A stretch of 64,000 bases of DNA from Hydractinia symbiolongicarpus (lineage: Eukaryota; Cnidaria; Hydrozoa; Anthoathecata; Hydractiniidae), in assembly GCF_029227915.1 (NCBI RefSeq), contig NC_079887.1, positions 27,217,650 to 27,281,649 of the forward strand. Reading direction: 5' to 3'. A program made the translations under genes and the position numbers. This document shows, in pieces, positions 35,150 to 49,492 of the stretch (positions are counted from its first letter, which is position 1; each line of letters starts with the position of its first letter). Under the pieces are notes generated by a model. That model searched no databases and had not been told where the DNA came from. It was given only the letters and a program-made list of their open reading frames with translations.

Positions 35150-38100
35150 ATTTTTTAAATTATTTTTTCACCACTAAAACGCATCAGACTTGTAGTTTTT
35201 AAAAATGTTTTCATTTTTGATGAGACGCTGAATAAAAGAAGTTTAATCGCCGGCAAACGAAAACCCGCGATTTCCCGTAAATTCCGGCTTGACCCGTATA
35301 GTCAAAAGTATACAAAGAAAGTACCCAGGGAGTAAACTCATTTCCCGAACGATTTTTTTAATTATTTTTTCACCACTAAAACGCATGATACTTGTAGTTG
35401 TCAAAAATGTTTTCATTTTTGATGAGACGCTGAATAAAAGCAGTTTAATCGCCGGCAAACGAAAACCTGCGATTTCCCTAAATCCCGGACTCGGCCCGTA
35501 TAGTCAAAAGTATGCAAAGAAAGTACCCAGGGAGTAAACTCATTTCCAGAACGATTTTTTAAATTATACTTTCACCACTAAAACGCATGAGACTTGTAGT
35601 TTTTAAAAATGTTTTCATTTTTGATGAGACGCTGAATAAAAGAAGTTTAATCGCCGGCAAACGAAAACCCGCGATTTCCCATAAATCCCAGCTTGGCCCG
35701 TATAGTCAAAAGTATACAAAGAAAGTACCCAGGGAGTAAACTCATTTCCCGAACGATTTTTTAAATTATTTTTTCACCACTAAAACGCATGAGACTTGTA
35801 GTTTTCAAAAAAGTTTTCATTTTTGATGAGACGCTGAATAAAAGCAGTTTAATCGCCGGCAAACGAAATCCCGCGTTTTCCCGTAAATCCGGGGCTTGGC
35901 CCGTATAGTCGAATGTATACAAAGAAAGTACCCAGGGAGTAAAGTCATTTCCCGAACTATTTTTTAAATTTTTTTTTCACCACTAAAACGCATGAGACTT
36001 GTAGTTTTTAAAAATGTTTTTATTTTTGATGAGACGCTTAATGAAAGAGGTTTAATCGCCGGAAAACGAAAACCCGCGATTTCCCGTAAATCCCGGCTTG
36101 GCCCGTATAGTCGAATATATACAAAGAAAGTATCCTGTGAGTAAACTCATTTCCAGAACGATTTTTTAAATTATTTTTTCACCACTAAAACGCATCAGAC
36201 TTGTAGTTTTTAAAAATGTTTTCATTTTTGATAAGACGCTGAATAAAAGAAGTTTATTCGCCGGCAAACGAAAACCCGCGATTTCCCGTAAATTCCGGCT
36301 TGGCCGGTATAGTCAAAAGTATACAAAGAAAGTACCCAGGCAGTAAACTCATTTCCAGAACGATTTTTTAAATTATTTTTTCACCACTAAAACGCATCAA
36401 ACTTGTAGTTTTTAAAAATGTTTTCATTTTTGATAAGACGCTGAATAAAAGAAGTTTAATCGCCGGCAAACGAAAACCCGCGATTTCCCGTAAATTCCGG
36501 CTTGGCCGGTATAGTCAAAAGTATACAAAGAAAGTACCCAGGGAGTAAACTCATTTCCCGAACGATTTTTTATATTATTTTTTCACCACTAAAACGCATG
36601 ATACTTGTAGTTGTCAAAAATGTTTTCATTTTTGATGAGACGCTGAATAAAAGCAGTTTAATCGCCGGCAAACGAAAACTTGCGATTTCCCTAAATCCCG
36701 GACTCGGCCCGTATAGTCAAAAGTATACAAAGAAAGTACCCAGGCAGTAAACTCATTTCCAGAACGATTTTTTAAATTATTTTTTCACCACTAAAACGCA
36801 TCAGACTTGTAGTTTTTAAAAATGTTTTCATTTTTGATAAGACGCTGAATAAAAGAAGTTTATTCGCCGGCAAACGAAAACCCGCGATTTCCCATAAATC
36901 CCAGCTTGGCCCGTATAGTCAAAAGTATACAAAGAAAGTACCCAGGGAGTAAACTCATTTCCCGAACGATTTTTTAAATTATTTTTTCACCACTAAAACG
37001 CATGAGACTTGTAGTTTTCAAAAAAGTTTTCATTTTTGATGAGACGCTGAATAAAAGCAGTTTAATCGCCGGCAAACGAAATCCCGCGTTTTCCCGTAAA
37101 TCCGGGGCTTGGCCCGTATAGTCGAATGTATACAAAGAAAGTACCCAGGGAGTAAAGTCATTTCCCGAACTATTTTTTAAATTTTTTTTTCACCACTAAA
37201 ACGCATGAGACTTGTAGTTTTTAAAAATGTTTTTATTTTTGATGAGACGCTTAATGAAAGAGGTTTAATCGCCGGAAAACGAAAACCCGCGATTTCCCGT
37301 AAATCCCGGCTTGGCCCGTATAGTCGAATATATACAAAGAAAGTATCCTGTGAGTAAACTCATTTCCAGAACGATTTTTTAAATTATTTTTTCACCACTA
37401 AAACGCATCAGACTTGTAGTTTTTAAAAATGTTTTCATTTTTGATAAGACGCTGAATAAAAGAAGTTTATTCGCCGGCAAACGAAAACCCGCGATTTCCC
37501 GTAAATTCCGGCTTGGCCGGTATAGTCAAAAGTATACAAAGAAAGTACCCAGGCAGTAAACTCATTTCCAGAACGATTTTTTAAATTATTTTTTCACCAC
37601 TAAAACGCATCAGACTTGTAGTTTTTAAAAATGTTTTCATTTTTGATAAGACGCTGAATAAAAGAAGTTTAATCGCCGGCAAACGAAAACCCGCGATTTC
37701 CCGTAAATTCCGGCTTGGCCGGTATAGTCAAAAGTATACAAAGAAAGTACCCAGGGAGTAAACTCATTTCCCGAACGTTTTTTTATATTATTTTTTCACC
37801 ACTAAAACGCATGATACTTGTAGTTGTCAAAAATGTTTTCATTTTTGATGAGACGCTGAATAAAAGCAGTTTAATCGCCGGCAAACGAAAACTTGCGATT
37901 TCCCTAAATCCCGGACTCGGCCCGTATAGTCAAAAGTATACAAAGAAAGTACCCAGGCAGTAAACTCATTTCCAGAACGATTTTTTAAATTATTTTTTCA
38001 CCACTAAAACGCATCAGACTTGTAGTTTTTAAAAATGTTTTCATTTTTGATAAGACGCTGAATAAAAGAAGTTTAATCGCCGGCAAACGAAAACCCGCGA

Positions 38101-38390
38101 TTTCACGTAAATTGCGGCTTGGCCGGTATAGTCAAAAGTATACAAAGAAAGTACCCAGGGAGTAAACTCATTTCCCGAACGATTTTTTATATTATTTTTT
38201 CACCACTAAAACGCATGATACTTGTAGTTGTCAAAAATGTTTTCATTTTTGATGAGACGCTGAATAAAAGCAGTTTAATCGCCGGCAAACGAAAACTTGC
38301 GATTTCCCTAAATCCCGGACTCGGCCCGTATAGTCAAAAGTATACAAAGAAAGTACCCAGGCAGTAAACTCATTTCCAGAACGATTTTTT
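35150..38390. repeat. 6-mer HOR (1,213 bp), two full and one partial copy
   Basis: Equivalent points are 35289, 36502 and 37715 (1,213 bp apart). For example AAACGAAATCCCGCG at 35861 recurs at 37074. The last part carries an extra 404-bp dimer (37715/38119), whose second copy has TTTCACGTAAATTGCGG near 38102. Diagnostic variants are GATACTTGTAGTTGTC, GGCCGGTATAG and CCCATAAATCCCAGC. Confidence 0.85.
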
Positions 38391-39189
38391 AAATTATATT
38401 TTCACCACTAAAACGCATGAGACTTGCAGTTTTTAAAAATGTTTTCATTTTTGATGAGACGCTGAATAAAAGAAGTTTAATCGCCGGCAAACGAAAACCC
38501 GCGATTTCCCATAAATCCCGGCTTGGCCCGTATAGTCAAAAGTATACAAAGAAAGTACCCAGGGAGTAAACTCATTTCCCGAACGATTTTTTAAATTATT
38601 TTTTCACCACTAAAACGCATGAGACTTGTAGTTTTCAAAAAAGTTTTCATTTTTGATGAGACGCTGAATAAAAGCAGTTTAATCGCCGGCAAACGAAAAC
38701 CTGCGATTTCCCTAAATCCCGGACTCGGCCCGTATAGTCAAAAGTATACAAAGAAAGTACCCAGGGAGTAAACTCATTTCCAGAACGATTTTTTAAATTA
38801 TTTTTTCACCACTAAAACGCATAAGACTTGTAGTTTTTAAAAATGTTTTCATTTTTGATGAGACGCTGAATAAAAGAAGTTTAATGGCCGGCAAACGAAA
38901 ACCCGCGATTTCCCGTAAATCCCGCGCTTGGCCCGTATAGTCAAAAGTATACAAAGAAAGTACCCAGGGAGTAAACTCATTTCCCGAACGATTTTTTATA
39001 TTATTTTTTTACCACTAAACGCATGAGACTTGTACTTTTCAAAAATATTTTCATATTTGATGGGACGCTGAATAAAAGAAGTTTAATCGCCGGCAAACGA
39101 AGATCCGCGATTTCCCGTAAATCCAGGACTCGGCCCGTATAGTCAAAAGTATGCAAAGAAAGTACCCAGGGAGTAAACTCATTTCCCGA
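38391..39189. repeat. Mixed monomers, no local copy
   Basis: Four monomers: the GACTTGCAG type, the CAAAAAAGTTTTC type, the CATAAGAC type (with TTTAATGGCC near 38881) and the ATATT/TTGTACTTTTC type. The order resembles 52.4-53.7 kb. No gene or other element seen. Confidence 0.6.
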
Positions 39190-41215
39190 ACGATTTTTTA
39201 AATTATTTTTTCACCACTAAAACGCATGAGACTTGTAGTTTTCAAAAATGTTTTCATTTTTGATGAGACGCTGAATAAAAGAAGTTTAATCGGCGGCAAA
39301 CGAAAACCAGCGACTTCCCGTAAATCCCGGGCTTGGCCCGTATAGTCAAAAGTATACAAAGAAAGTACCCAGTTAGTAAAATCATTTCCCGAACGATTTT
39401 TTAAATTACTCTTTCACCACTAAAACGCATGAGACTTGTAGTTTTTAAAAATGTTTTCATTTCTGATGAGACGCTGAATAAAAGAAGTTTAATCGCCGGC
39501 AAACGAAAACCTGCGATTTCCCGCAAATCCTGGACTCGGCCCGTAGAGTCAAAAGTATACAAAGAAAGTACCCAGGGAGTAAACTCATTTCCCAAACGAT
39601 TTTTTAAATTATTATTTCACCACTAAAACGCATGAGACTTGTAGTTTTCAAGAATGTTTTCATTTTTGATGAGACGCTGAATAAAAGCAGTTTAATCGCC
39701 GGCAAACAAAAACCCGCGTTTTCCCGTAAATCCCGGGCTTGGCACGTATAGTCGAATGTATACAAAGAAAGTACCCTGAGAGTAAACTCATTTCCAGAAC
39801 AATTTTTTAAATTATTTTTTCACCACTAAAACGCATAAGACTTGTAGTTTTTAAAAATGTTTTCATTTTTGATGAGACGCTGAATAAAAGAAGTTTAATC
39901 GCCGGCAAACGAAAACCTGCGATTTCCCTAAATCCCGGACTCGGCCCGTATAGTCAAAAGTATACAAAGAATGTACCCAGGAAGTAAACTCATTTCCCGA
40001 ACGATTTTTTAAATTATTTTTTCACCACTAAAACCCATGAGAATTTTATTTTTCAAAAATGTTTTCATTTTTGATGAGACGCTGAATAAAAGAAGTTTAA
40101 TCGCCGGCAAACGAAAACCTGCGATTTCCCGTAAATCCTGGACTCGGCCCGTATAGTCAAAGGTATACAAAGAAAGTACCCAGGGAGTAAACTCATTTCC
40201 CGAACGATTTTTTAAATTATTTTTTCACCACTAAAACGCATGAGACTTGTAGTTTTCAAAAATGTTTTCATTTTTGATGAGACGCTGAATAAAAGACGTT
40301 TAATCGGCGGCAAACGAAAACCAGCGACTTCCCGTAAATCCCGGGCTTGGCCCGTATAGTCAAAAGTATACAAAGAAAGTACCCAGGGAGTAAACTCATT
40401 TCCCGAACGATTTTTTAAATTACTCTTTCACCACTAAAACGCATGAGACTTGTAGTTTTTAAAAATGTTTTCATTTCTGATGAGACGCTGAATAAAAGAA
40501 GTTTAATCGCCGGCAAACGAAAACCTGCGATTTCCCGCAAATCCTGGACTCGGCCCGTAGAGTCAAAAGTATACAAAGAAAGTACCCAGGGAGTAAACTC
40601 ATTTCCCAAACGATTTTTTAAATTATTATTTCACCACTAAAACGCATGAGACTTGTAGTTTTCAAAAATGTTTTCATTTTTGATGAGACGCTGAATAAAA
40701 GACGTTTAATCGGCGGCAAACGAAAACCAGCGACTTCCCGTAAATCCCGGGCTTGGCCCGTATAGTCAAAAGTATACAAAGAAAGTACCCAGGGAGTAAA
40801 CTCATTTCCCGAACGATTTTTTAAATTACTCTTTCACCACTAAAACGCATGAGACTTGTAGTTTTTAAAAATGTTTTCATTTCTGATGAGACGCTGAATA
40901 AAAGAAGTTTAATCGCCGGCAAACGAAAACCTGCGATTTCCCGCAAATCCTGGACTCGGCCCGTAGAGTCAAAAGTATACAAAGAAAGTACCCAGGGAGT
41001 AAACTCATTTCCCAAACGATTTTTTAAATTATTATTTCACCACTAAAACGCATGAGACTTGTAGTTTTCAAGAATGTTTTCATTTTTGATGAGACGCTGA
41101 ATAAAAGCAGTTTAATCGCCGGCAAACAAAAACCCGCGATTTCCCGTAAATCCCGGGCTTGGCACGTATAGTCGAATGTATACAAAGAAAGTACCCTGAG
41201 AGTAAACTCATTTCC
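39190..41215. repeat. 5-mer (1,014 bp) and dimer (406 bp) copies
   Basis: The TACTCTTTCACC/TTTCTGATGAG/CCCGTAGAGTC monomer recurs at 39401, 40415 and 40821, offsets 1,014 and 406 bp. Its partner carries CGGCGGCAAACG with CCAGCGACTTCCC. The first copy has AGTTAGTAAAATC near 39372, absent in the others. Confidence 0.8.
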
Positions 41216-44200
41216 AGAACAATTTTTTATATTATTTTTTTACCACTAAACGCATGAGACTTGTAGTTTTCAAAAATATTTTCATATTTGATGGGACGCT
41301 GTATAAAAGAAGTTTAATCGCCGGCAAACGAAAATCCGCGATTTCCCGTAAATCCCGGACTCGGCCCGTATAGTCAAAAGTATACAAAGAAAGTACCCAG
41401 GGAGTAAACGCATTTCCCGAACGATTTTGTAAATTATTTTTTCACCACTAAAGCCCATGAGACTTGTAGTTTTCAAAAATGTTTTCATTTTTGATGAGAC
41501 GCTTAATGAAAGAGGTTTAATCGCCGGCAAACGAAATCCCGCGTTTTCCCGTAAATCCGGGGCTTGGCCCGTATAGTCAAATGTATACAAAGAAAGTACC
41601 CAGGGAGTAAACTCATTTCCCGAACGATTTTTTAAATTTTTTTTTCACCACTAATACGCATGAGACTTGTAGTTTTCAAAAATGTTTTCATTTTTGATGA
41701 GACGCTTAATGAAAGAGGTTTAATCGCCGGAAAACGAAAACCCGCGATTTCCCGTAAATCCGGGGCTTGGCCCGTATAGTCGAATGTATACAAAGAAAGT
41801 ATCCTGTGAGTAAACTCATTTCCAGAACGATTTTTTAAATTATTTTTTCACCACTAAAACGCATCAGACTTGTAGTTTTTAAAAATGTTTTCATTTTTGA
41901 TGAGACGTTGAATAAAAGAAGTTTAATCGCCAGCAAACGAAAATCCGCGATTTTCCGTAAATCCCGGACTCGGCCCGTATAGTCAAAAGTATACAAAGAA
42001 AGTATCCTGTGAGTAATCACATTTCCAGAACGATTTTTTAAATTATTTTTTCACCACTAAAACGCATCAGACTTGTAGTTTTTAAAAATGTTTTCATTTT
42101 TGATGAGACGCTGAATAAAAGAAGTTTAATCGCCGGCAAACGAAAACCCGCGATTTCCCGTAAATCCCGGCTTGGCCCGTATAGTCAAAAGTATACAAAG
42201 AAAGTTCTCAGGGAGTAAACTCATTTCTTGAACGATTTTTTAAATTATTTTTTCACCACTAAAACGCATGAGACTTGTAGTTTTCAAAAATGTTTTCATT
42301 TTTGATGAGACGCTGAATAAAAGCAGTTTAATCGCCGGCAAACGAAAACCCGCGATTTCCCGTAAATCCCGGCTTGGCCCGTATAGTCAAAAGTATACAA
42401 AGAAAGTACCCAGGGAGTAAACTCATTTCCCGAACGATTTTTTAAATTATTTTTTCACCACTAAAACGCATGAGACTTGTAGTTTTCAAAAATGTTTTCA
42501 TTTTTGATGAGACGCTTAATGAAAGAGGTTTAATCGCCGGCAAATGAAATCCCGCGTTTTCCCGTAAATCCGGGGCTTGGCCCGTATAGTCAAAAGTATA
42601 CAAAGAAAGTACCCAGGGAGTAAACTCATTTCCCGAACGATTTTTTAAATTATTTTTTCACCACTAAAACGCATGAGACTTGTAGTTTTCAAAAATGTTT
42701 TCATTTTTGATGAGACGCTGAATAAAAGCAGTTTAATCGCCGGCAAACAAAAACCTGCGATTTCCCTAAATCCCGGACTCGGCCCGTATAGTCAAAGTAT
42801 ACAAAGAAAGTACCCAGGGAGTAAACTCATTTCCCGAACGATTTTTTAAATTATTTTTTCACCACTAAAACGCATGAGACTTGTAGTTTTCAATAATGTT
42901 TTCATTTTTGATGAGACGCTTAATGAAAGAGGTTTAATCGCCGGCAAATGAAATCCCGCGTTTTCCCGTAAATCCGGGGCTTGGCCCGTATAGTCAAATG
43001 TATACAAAGAAAGTACCCAGGGAGTAAACTCATTTCCCGAACGATTTTTTAAATTTTTTTTTCACCACTAATACGCATGAGACTTGTAGTTTTCAAAAAT
43101 GTTTTCATTTTTGATGAGACGGTTAATGAAAGAAGTTTAATCGCCGGAAAACGAAAACCCGCGATTTCCCGTAAATCCTGGGCTTGGCCCGTATAGTCGA
43201 ATGTATACAAAGAAAGTACCCTGTGAGTAAACTCATTTCCAGAACGATTTTTTAAATTATTTTTTCACCACTAAAACGCATCAGACTTGTAGTTTTTAAA
43301 AATGTTTTCATTTTTGATGAGACGCTGAATAAAAGAAGTTTAATCGCCGGCAAACGAAAACCCGCGAGTTCCCGTAAATCCCGGGCTTGGCACGTATAGT
43401 CGAATGTATACAAAGAAAGTACCCTCTGAGTAAACTCATTTCCAGAACGATTTTTTAAATTATTTTTTCACCACTAAAGCCCATGAGACTTATAGTTTTT
43501 AAAAATGTTTTCATTTTTGATGAGACGTTGAATAAAAGAAGTTTAATCGCCAGCAAACGAAAATCCGCGATTTTCCGTAAATCCCGGACTCGGCCCGTAT
43601 AGTCAAAAGTATACAAAGAAAGTATCCTGTGAGTAAACATATTTCCAGAACGATTTTTTAAATTATTTTTTCACCACTAAAACGCATCAGACTTGTAGTT
43701 TTTAAAAATGTTTTCATTTTTGATGAGACGCTGAATAAAAGAAGTTTAATCGCCGGCAAACGAAAACCCGCGATTTCCCGTAAATCCCGGCTTGGCCCGT
43801 ATAGTCAAAAGTATAAAAAGAAAGTTCCCAGGGAGTAAACTCATTTCTTGAACGATTTTTTAAATTATTTTTTCACCACTAAAACGCATGAGACTTGTAG
43901 TTTTCAAAAATGTTTTCATTTTTGATGAGACGCTGAATAAAAGCAGTTTAATCGCCGGCAAACGAAAACCCGCGATTTCCCGTAAATCCCGGCTTGGCCC
44001 GTATAGTCAAAAGTATACAAAGAAAGTACCCAGGGAGTAAACTCATTTCCCAAACGATTTTTTAAATTATTTTTTCACCACTAAAACGCATGAGACTTGT
44101 AGTTTTCAAAAATGTTTTCATTTTTGATGAGACGCTTAATGAAAGAGGTTTAATCGCCGGCAAATGGAATCCCGCGTTTTCCCGTAAATCCGGGGCTTGG

Positions 44201-46299
44201 CCCGTATAGTCAAAAGTATACAAAGAAAGTACCCAGGGAGTAAACTCATTTCCCGAACGATTTTTTAAATTATTTTTTCACCACTAAAACGCATGAGACT
44301 TGTAGTTTTCAAAAATGTTTTCATTTTTGATGAGACGCTGAATAAAAGCAGTTTAATCGCCGGCAAACAAAAACCTGCGATTTCCCTAAATCCCGGACTC
44401 GGCCCGTATAGTCAAAGTATACAAAGAAAGTACCCAGGGAGTAAACTCATTTCCCGAACGATTTTTTAAATTATTTTTTCACCACTAAAACGCATGAGAC
44501 TTGTAGTTTTCAAAAATGTTTTCATTTTTGATGAGACGCTTAATAAAAGAGGTTTAATCGCCGGCAAATGAAATCCCGCGTTTTCCCGTAAATCCGGGGC
44601 TTGGCCCGTATAGTCAAATGTATACAAAGAAAGTACCCAGGGAGTAAACTCGTTTCCCGAACGATTTTTTAAATTTTTTTTTCACCACTAATACGCATGA
44701 GACTTGTAGTTTTCAAAAATGTTTTCATTTTTGATGAGACGCTTAATGAAAGAGGTTTAATCGCCGGAAAACGAAAACCCGCGATTTCCCCTAAATCCTG
44801 GGCTTGGCCCGTATAGTCGAATGTATACAAAGAAAGTACCCTGTGAGTAAACTCATTTCCAGAACGATTTTTTAAATTATTTTTTCACCACTAAAACGCA
44901 TCAGACTTATAGTTTTTAAAAATGTTTTCATTTTTGATGAGACGCTGAATAAAAGAAGTTTAATCGCCGGCAAACGAAAACCCGCGATTTCCCGTAAATC
45001 CCGGCTTGGCCCGTATAGTCAAAAGTATACAAAGAAAGTTCCCAGGGAGTAAACTCATTTCTTGAACGATTTTTTAAATTATTTTTTCACCACTAAAACG
45101 CATGAGACTTGTAGTTTTCAAAAATGTTTTCATTTTTGATGAGACGCTGAATAAAAGCAGTTTAATCGCCGGCAAACGAAAACCCGCGATTTCCCGTAAA
45201 TCCCGGCTTGGCCCGTATAGTCAAAAGTATACAAAGAAAGTACCCAGGGAGTAAACTCATTTCCCGAACGATTTTTTAAATTATTTTTTCACCACTAAAA
45301 CGCATGAGACTTGTAGTTTTCAAAAATGTTTTCATTTTTGATGAGACGCTTAATAAAAGAGGTTTAATCGCCGGCAAATGAAATCCCGCGTTTTCCCGTA
45401 AATCCGGGGCTTGGCCCGTATAGTCAAATGTATACAAAGAAAGTACCCAGGGAGTAAACTCGTTTCCCGAACGATTTTTTAAATTTTTTTTTCACCACTA
45501 ATACGCATGAGACTTGTAGTTTTCAAAAATGTTTTCATTTTTGATGAGACGCTTAATGAAAGAGGTTTAATCGCCGGAAAACGAAAACCCGCGATTTCCC
45601 CTAAATCCTGGGCTTGGCCCGTATAGTCGAATGTATACAAAGAAAGTACCCTGTGAGTAAACTCATTTCCAGAACGATTTTTTAAATTATTTTTTCACCA
45701 CTAAAACGCATCAGACTTATAGTTTTTAAAAATGTTTTCATTTTTGATGAGACGCTGAATAAAAGAAGTTTAATCGCCGGCAAACGAAAACCCGCGATTT
45801 CCCGTAAATCCCGGCTTGGCCCGTATAGTCAAAAGTATACAAAGAAAGTTCCCAGGGAGTAAACTCATTTCTTGAACGATTTTTTAAATTATTTTTTCAC
45901 CACTAAAACGCATGAGACTTGTAGTTTTCAAAAATGTTTTCATTTTTGATGAGACGCTGAATAAAAGCAGTTTAATCGCCGGCAAACGAAAACCCGCGAT
46001 TTCCCGTAAATCCCGGCTTGGCCCGTATAGTCAAAAGTATACAAAGAAAGTACCCAGGGAGTAAACTCATTTCCCGAACGATTTTTTAAATTATTTTTTC
46101 ACCACTAAAACGCATGAGACTTGTAGTTTTCAAAAATGTTTTCATTTTTGATGAGACGCTTAATGAAAGAGGTTTAATCGCCGGCAAATGAAATCCCGCG
46201 TTTTCCCGTAAATCCGGGGCTTGGCCCGTATAGTCAAAAGTATACAAAGAAAGTACCCAGGGAGTAAACTCATTTCCCGAACGATTTTTTAAATTATTG
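41216..46299. repeat. 8-mer / 6-mer / 4-mer family (1,620, 1,214 and 810 bp)
   Basis: The private variant TCATTTCTTGAACG marks one monomer per unit, at 42221, 43841, 45055 and 45865; it also occurs at 1506 and 47079. Spacings are 1,620, 1,214, 810 and 1,214 bp, that is eight, six, four and six monomers. The same neighbouring monomer order is kept, so units differ by loss or gain of whole monomers in even numbers. The variant AAACTCGTTTCCCG pairs 44651 with 45461 (810 bp). Confidence 0.8.
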
Positions 46300-48110
46300 T
46301 TTCACCACTAAAACGCATGAGACTTGTAGTTTTCAAAAATGTTTTCATTTTTGATGAGACGCTGAATAAAAGCAGTTTAATCGCCGGCAAACAAAAACCT
46401 GCGATTTCCCTAAATCCCGGACTCGGCCCGTATAGTCAAAGTATACAAAGAAAGTACCCAGGGAGTAAACTCATTTCCAGAACGATTTTTAAAATTATTT
46501 TTTCACCACTAAAACGCATAAGACTTGTAGTTTTTAAAAATGTTTTCATTTTTGATGAGACGCTGAATAAAAGAAGTTTAATCGCCCCCAAACGAAAACC
46601 CGCGACTTCCCGTAAATCCCGGCCTTGGACCGTATAGTCAAAAGTATACAAAGAAAGTACCCAGGGAGTAAACTCATTTCCCAAACGATTTTTTAAATTA
46701 TTATTTCACCACTAAAACGCATGAGACTTGTAGTTTTCAAGAATGTTTTCATTTTTGATGAGACGCTGAATAAAAGCAGTTTAATCGCCGGTAAACGAAA
46801 ACCCGCGATTTCCCGTAAATCCCAGGCTTGGCACGTATAGTCGAATGTATACAAAGAAAGTACCCTGAGAGTAAACTCATTTCCAGAACGATTTTTTAAA
46901 TTATTTTTTCACCACTAAAACGCATCAGACTTGTAGTTTTTAAAAATGTTTTCATTTTTGATGAGACGCTGAATAAAAGAAGTTTAATCGCCGGCAAACG
47001 AAAACCCGCGATTTCCCGTAAATCCCGGCTTGGCCCGTATAGTCAAAAGTATACAAAGAAAGTTCCCAGGGAGTAAACTCATTTCTTGAACGATTTTTTA
47101 AATTATTTTTTCACCACTAAAACGCATGAGACTTGTAGTTTTCAAAAATGTTTTCATTTTTGATGAGACGCTTAATGAAAGAGGTTTAATCGCCGGCAAA
47201 TGAAATCCCGCGTTTTCCCGTAAATCCGGGGCTTGGCCCGTATAGTCAAAAGTATACAAAGAAAGTACCCAGGGAGTAAACTCATTTCCCGAACGATTTT
47301 TTAAATTATTTTTTCACCACTAAAACGCATGAGACTTGTAGTTTTCAAAAATGTTTTCATTTTTGATGAGACGCTGAATAAAAGCAGTTTAATCGCCGGC
47401 AAACAAAAACCTGCGATTTCCCTAAATCCCGGACTCGGCCCGTATAGTCAAAGTATACAAAGAAAGTACCCAGGGAGTAAACTCATTTCCAGAACGATTT
47501 TTAAAATTATTTTTTCACCACTAAAACGCATAAGACTTGTAGTTTTTAAAAATGTTTTCATTTTTGATGAGACGCTGAATAAAAGAAGTCTAATCGCCGG
47601 CAAACGAAAACCCGCGATTTCCCGTAAATCCGGGGCTTGGCCCGTATAGTCAAAAGTATACAAAGAAAGTACCCAGGGAGTAAACTCATTTCCCGAACGA
47701 TTTTTTAAATTATTTTTTCACCACTAAAACGCATGAGACTTGTAGTTTTCAAAAATGTTTTCATTTTTGATGAGACGCTGAATAAAAGCAGTTTAATCGC
47801 CGGCAAACAAAAACCTGCGATTTCCCTAAATCCCGGACTCGGCCCGTATAGTCAAAGTATACAAAGAAAGTACCCAGGGAGTAAACTCATTTCCAGAACG
47901 ATTTTTAAAATTATTTTTTCACCACTAAAACGCATAAGACTTGTAGTTTTTAAAAATGTTTTCATTTTTGATGAGACGCTGAATAAAAGAAGTTTATTCG
48001 CCGGCAAACGAAAACCCGCGATTTCCCGTAAATCCCGGACTCGGCCCGTATAGTCAAAAGTATACAAAGAAAGTACCCAGGGAGTAAACTCATTTCCCGA
48101 ACGATTTTTT
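46300..48110. repeat. 5-mer (1,012 bp) and dimer (404 bp) copies
   Basis: The GTCAAAGTATAC monomer, which lacks one A, followed by the GATTTTTAAAATTA monomer recurs at 46317, 47329 and 47733 (offsets 1,012 and 404), and again at 49906. The first copy has TTTAATCGCCCCCAAACG near 46577-46595. Confidence 0.8.
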
Positions 48111-49350
48111 AAATTATTTTTTCACCACTAAAACGCATGAGACTTGTAGTTTTCAAAAATGTTTTCATTTTTGATGAGACGCTGAATAAAAGAAGTTTAA
48201 TCGCCGGCAAATGAAAACCCGCGACTTCCCGTAAATCCCGGCCTTGGCCCGTATAGTCAAAAGTATACAAAGAAAGTACCCAGGGAGTAAACTCATTTCC
48301 CAAACGATTTTTTAAATTATTATTTCACCACTAAAACGCATGAGACTTGTAGTTTTCAAGAATGTTTTCATTTTTGATGAGACGCTGAATAAAAGCAGTT
48401 TAATCGCCGGCAAACGAAAACCCGCGATTTCCCGTAAATCCCAGGCTTGGCACGTATAGTCGAATGTATACAAAGAAAGTACCCTGAGAGTAAACTCATT
48501 TCCAGAACGATTTTTTAAATTATTTTTTCACCACTAAAACGCATAAGACTTGTAGTTTTTAAAAATGTTTTCATTTTTGATGAGACGCTGAATAAAAGAA
48601 GTTTAATCGCCGGCAAAGGAAAACCCGCGATTTCCAGTAAATCCCGGCTTGGCCCGTATAGTCAAAAGTATACAAAGAAAGTACCCGGGGAGTAAACTCA
48701 TTTCCCGAACGATTTTTTAAATTATTTTTTCACCACTAAAACGCATGACGCATGAGACTTGTAGTTTTCAAAAATGTTTTCATTTTTGATGAGACGCTGA
48801 ATAAAAGAAGTTTAATCGCCGACAAACGAAAACCAGCGACTTCCCGTAAATCCCGGGCTTGGCCCGTATAGTCAAAAGTATACAAAGAAAGTACCCAGGG
48901 AGTAAACTCATTTCCAGAACGATTTTTTAAATTATTTTTTCACCACTAAAACGCATGAGAATTTTAGTTTTCAAAAATGTTTTCATTTTGGATGAGACGC
49001 AGAATAAAACCAGTTTAATCGCCGGCAAACGAAAACCTGCGATTTCCCTAAATCCCAGACTCGGCCCGCATAGTCAAAAGTATACAAAGAAAGCACCCAG
49101 GGAGTAAACTCATTTCCCGAACGATTTTTTGAATTATTTTTTCACCACTAAAACGCATGAGACTTTTAGTTTTCAAAAATGTTTTCATTTTTGATGAGAC
49201 GCTTAATGAAAGAGGTTTAATCGCCGGCAAACGATATCCCGCGTTTTCCCGTATATCCGGGGCTTGGCCCGTATAGTCGAATGTATACAAAGAAAGTACC
49301 CAGGGAGTAAACTCATTTCCCGAACGATTTTTTAAATTTTTTTTTCAAAA

Positions 49351-49492
49351 CTAAAACGCATGAGACTTGTAGTTTTCAAAAATGTTTTCATTTTTGATGA
49401 GACGCTTAATGAAAGAGTTTTAATAGCCGGAAAACGAAAACCCTGTGAGTAAACTCATTTCCAGAACGATTTTTTAAATTATTTTTTCACCA
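49351..49492. repeat. Truncated 142-bp monomer
   Basis: The segment from GCGATTTCCC to GTACCC (61 bp) is missing, joining CGAAAACCC to TGTGAGTAAAC. ACCC is present at both ends of the lost segment in full-length monomers such as that at 4065-4135, so a 4-bp microhomology could have guided the deletion. The identical truncation is at 51320-51461. Confidence 0.8.

Noticed and set aside
46317-46637. Plus-strand 106-codon frame spanning two monomers (also 47329, 47733, 49906)
   Set aside because: The length comes from a monomer lacking one A (GTCAAAGTATAC) that keeps the frame open across the junction. The two halves are translations of the same satellite segment. There is no protein family and no gene context.
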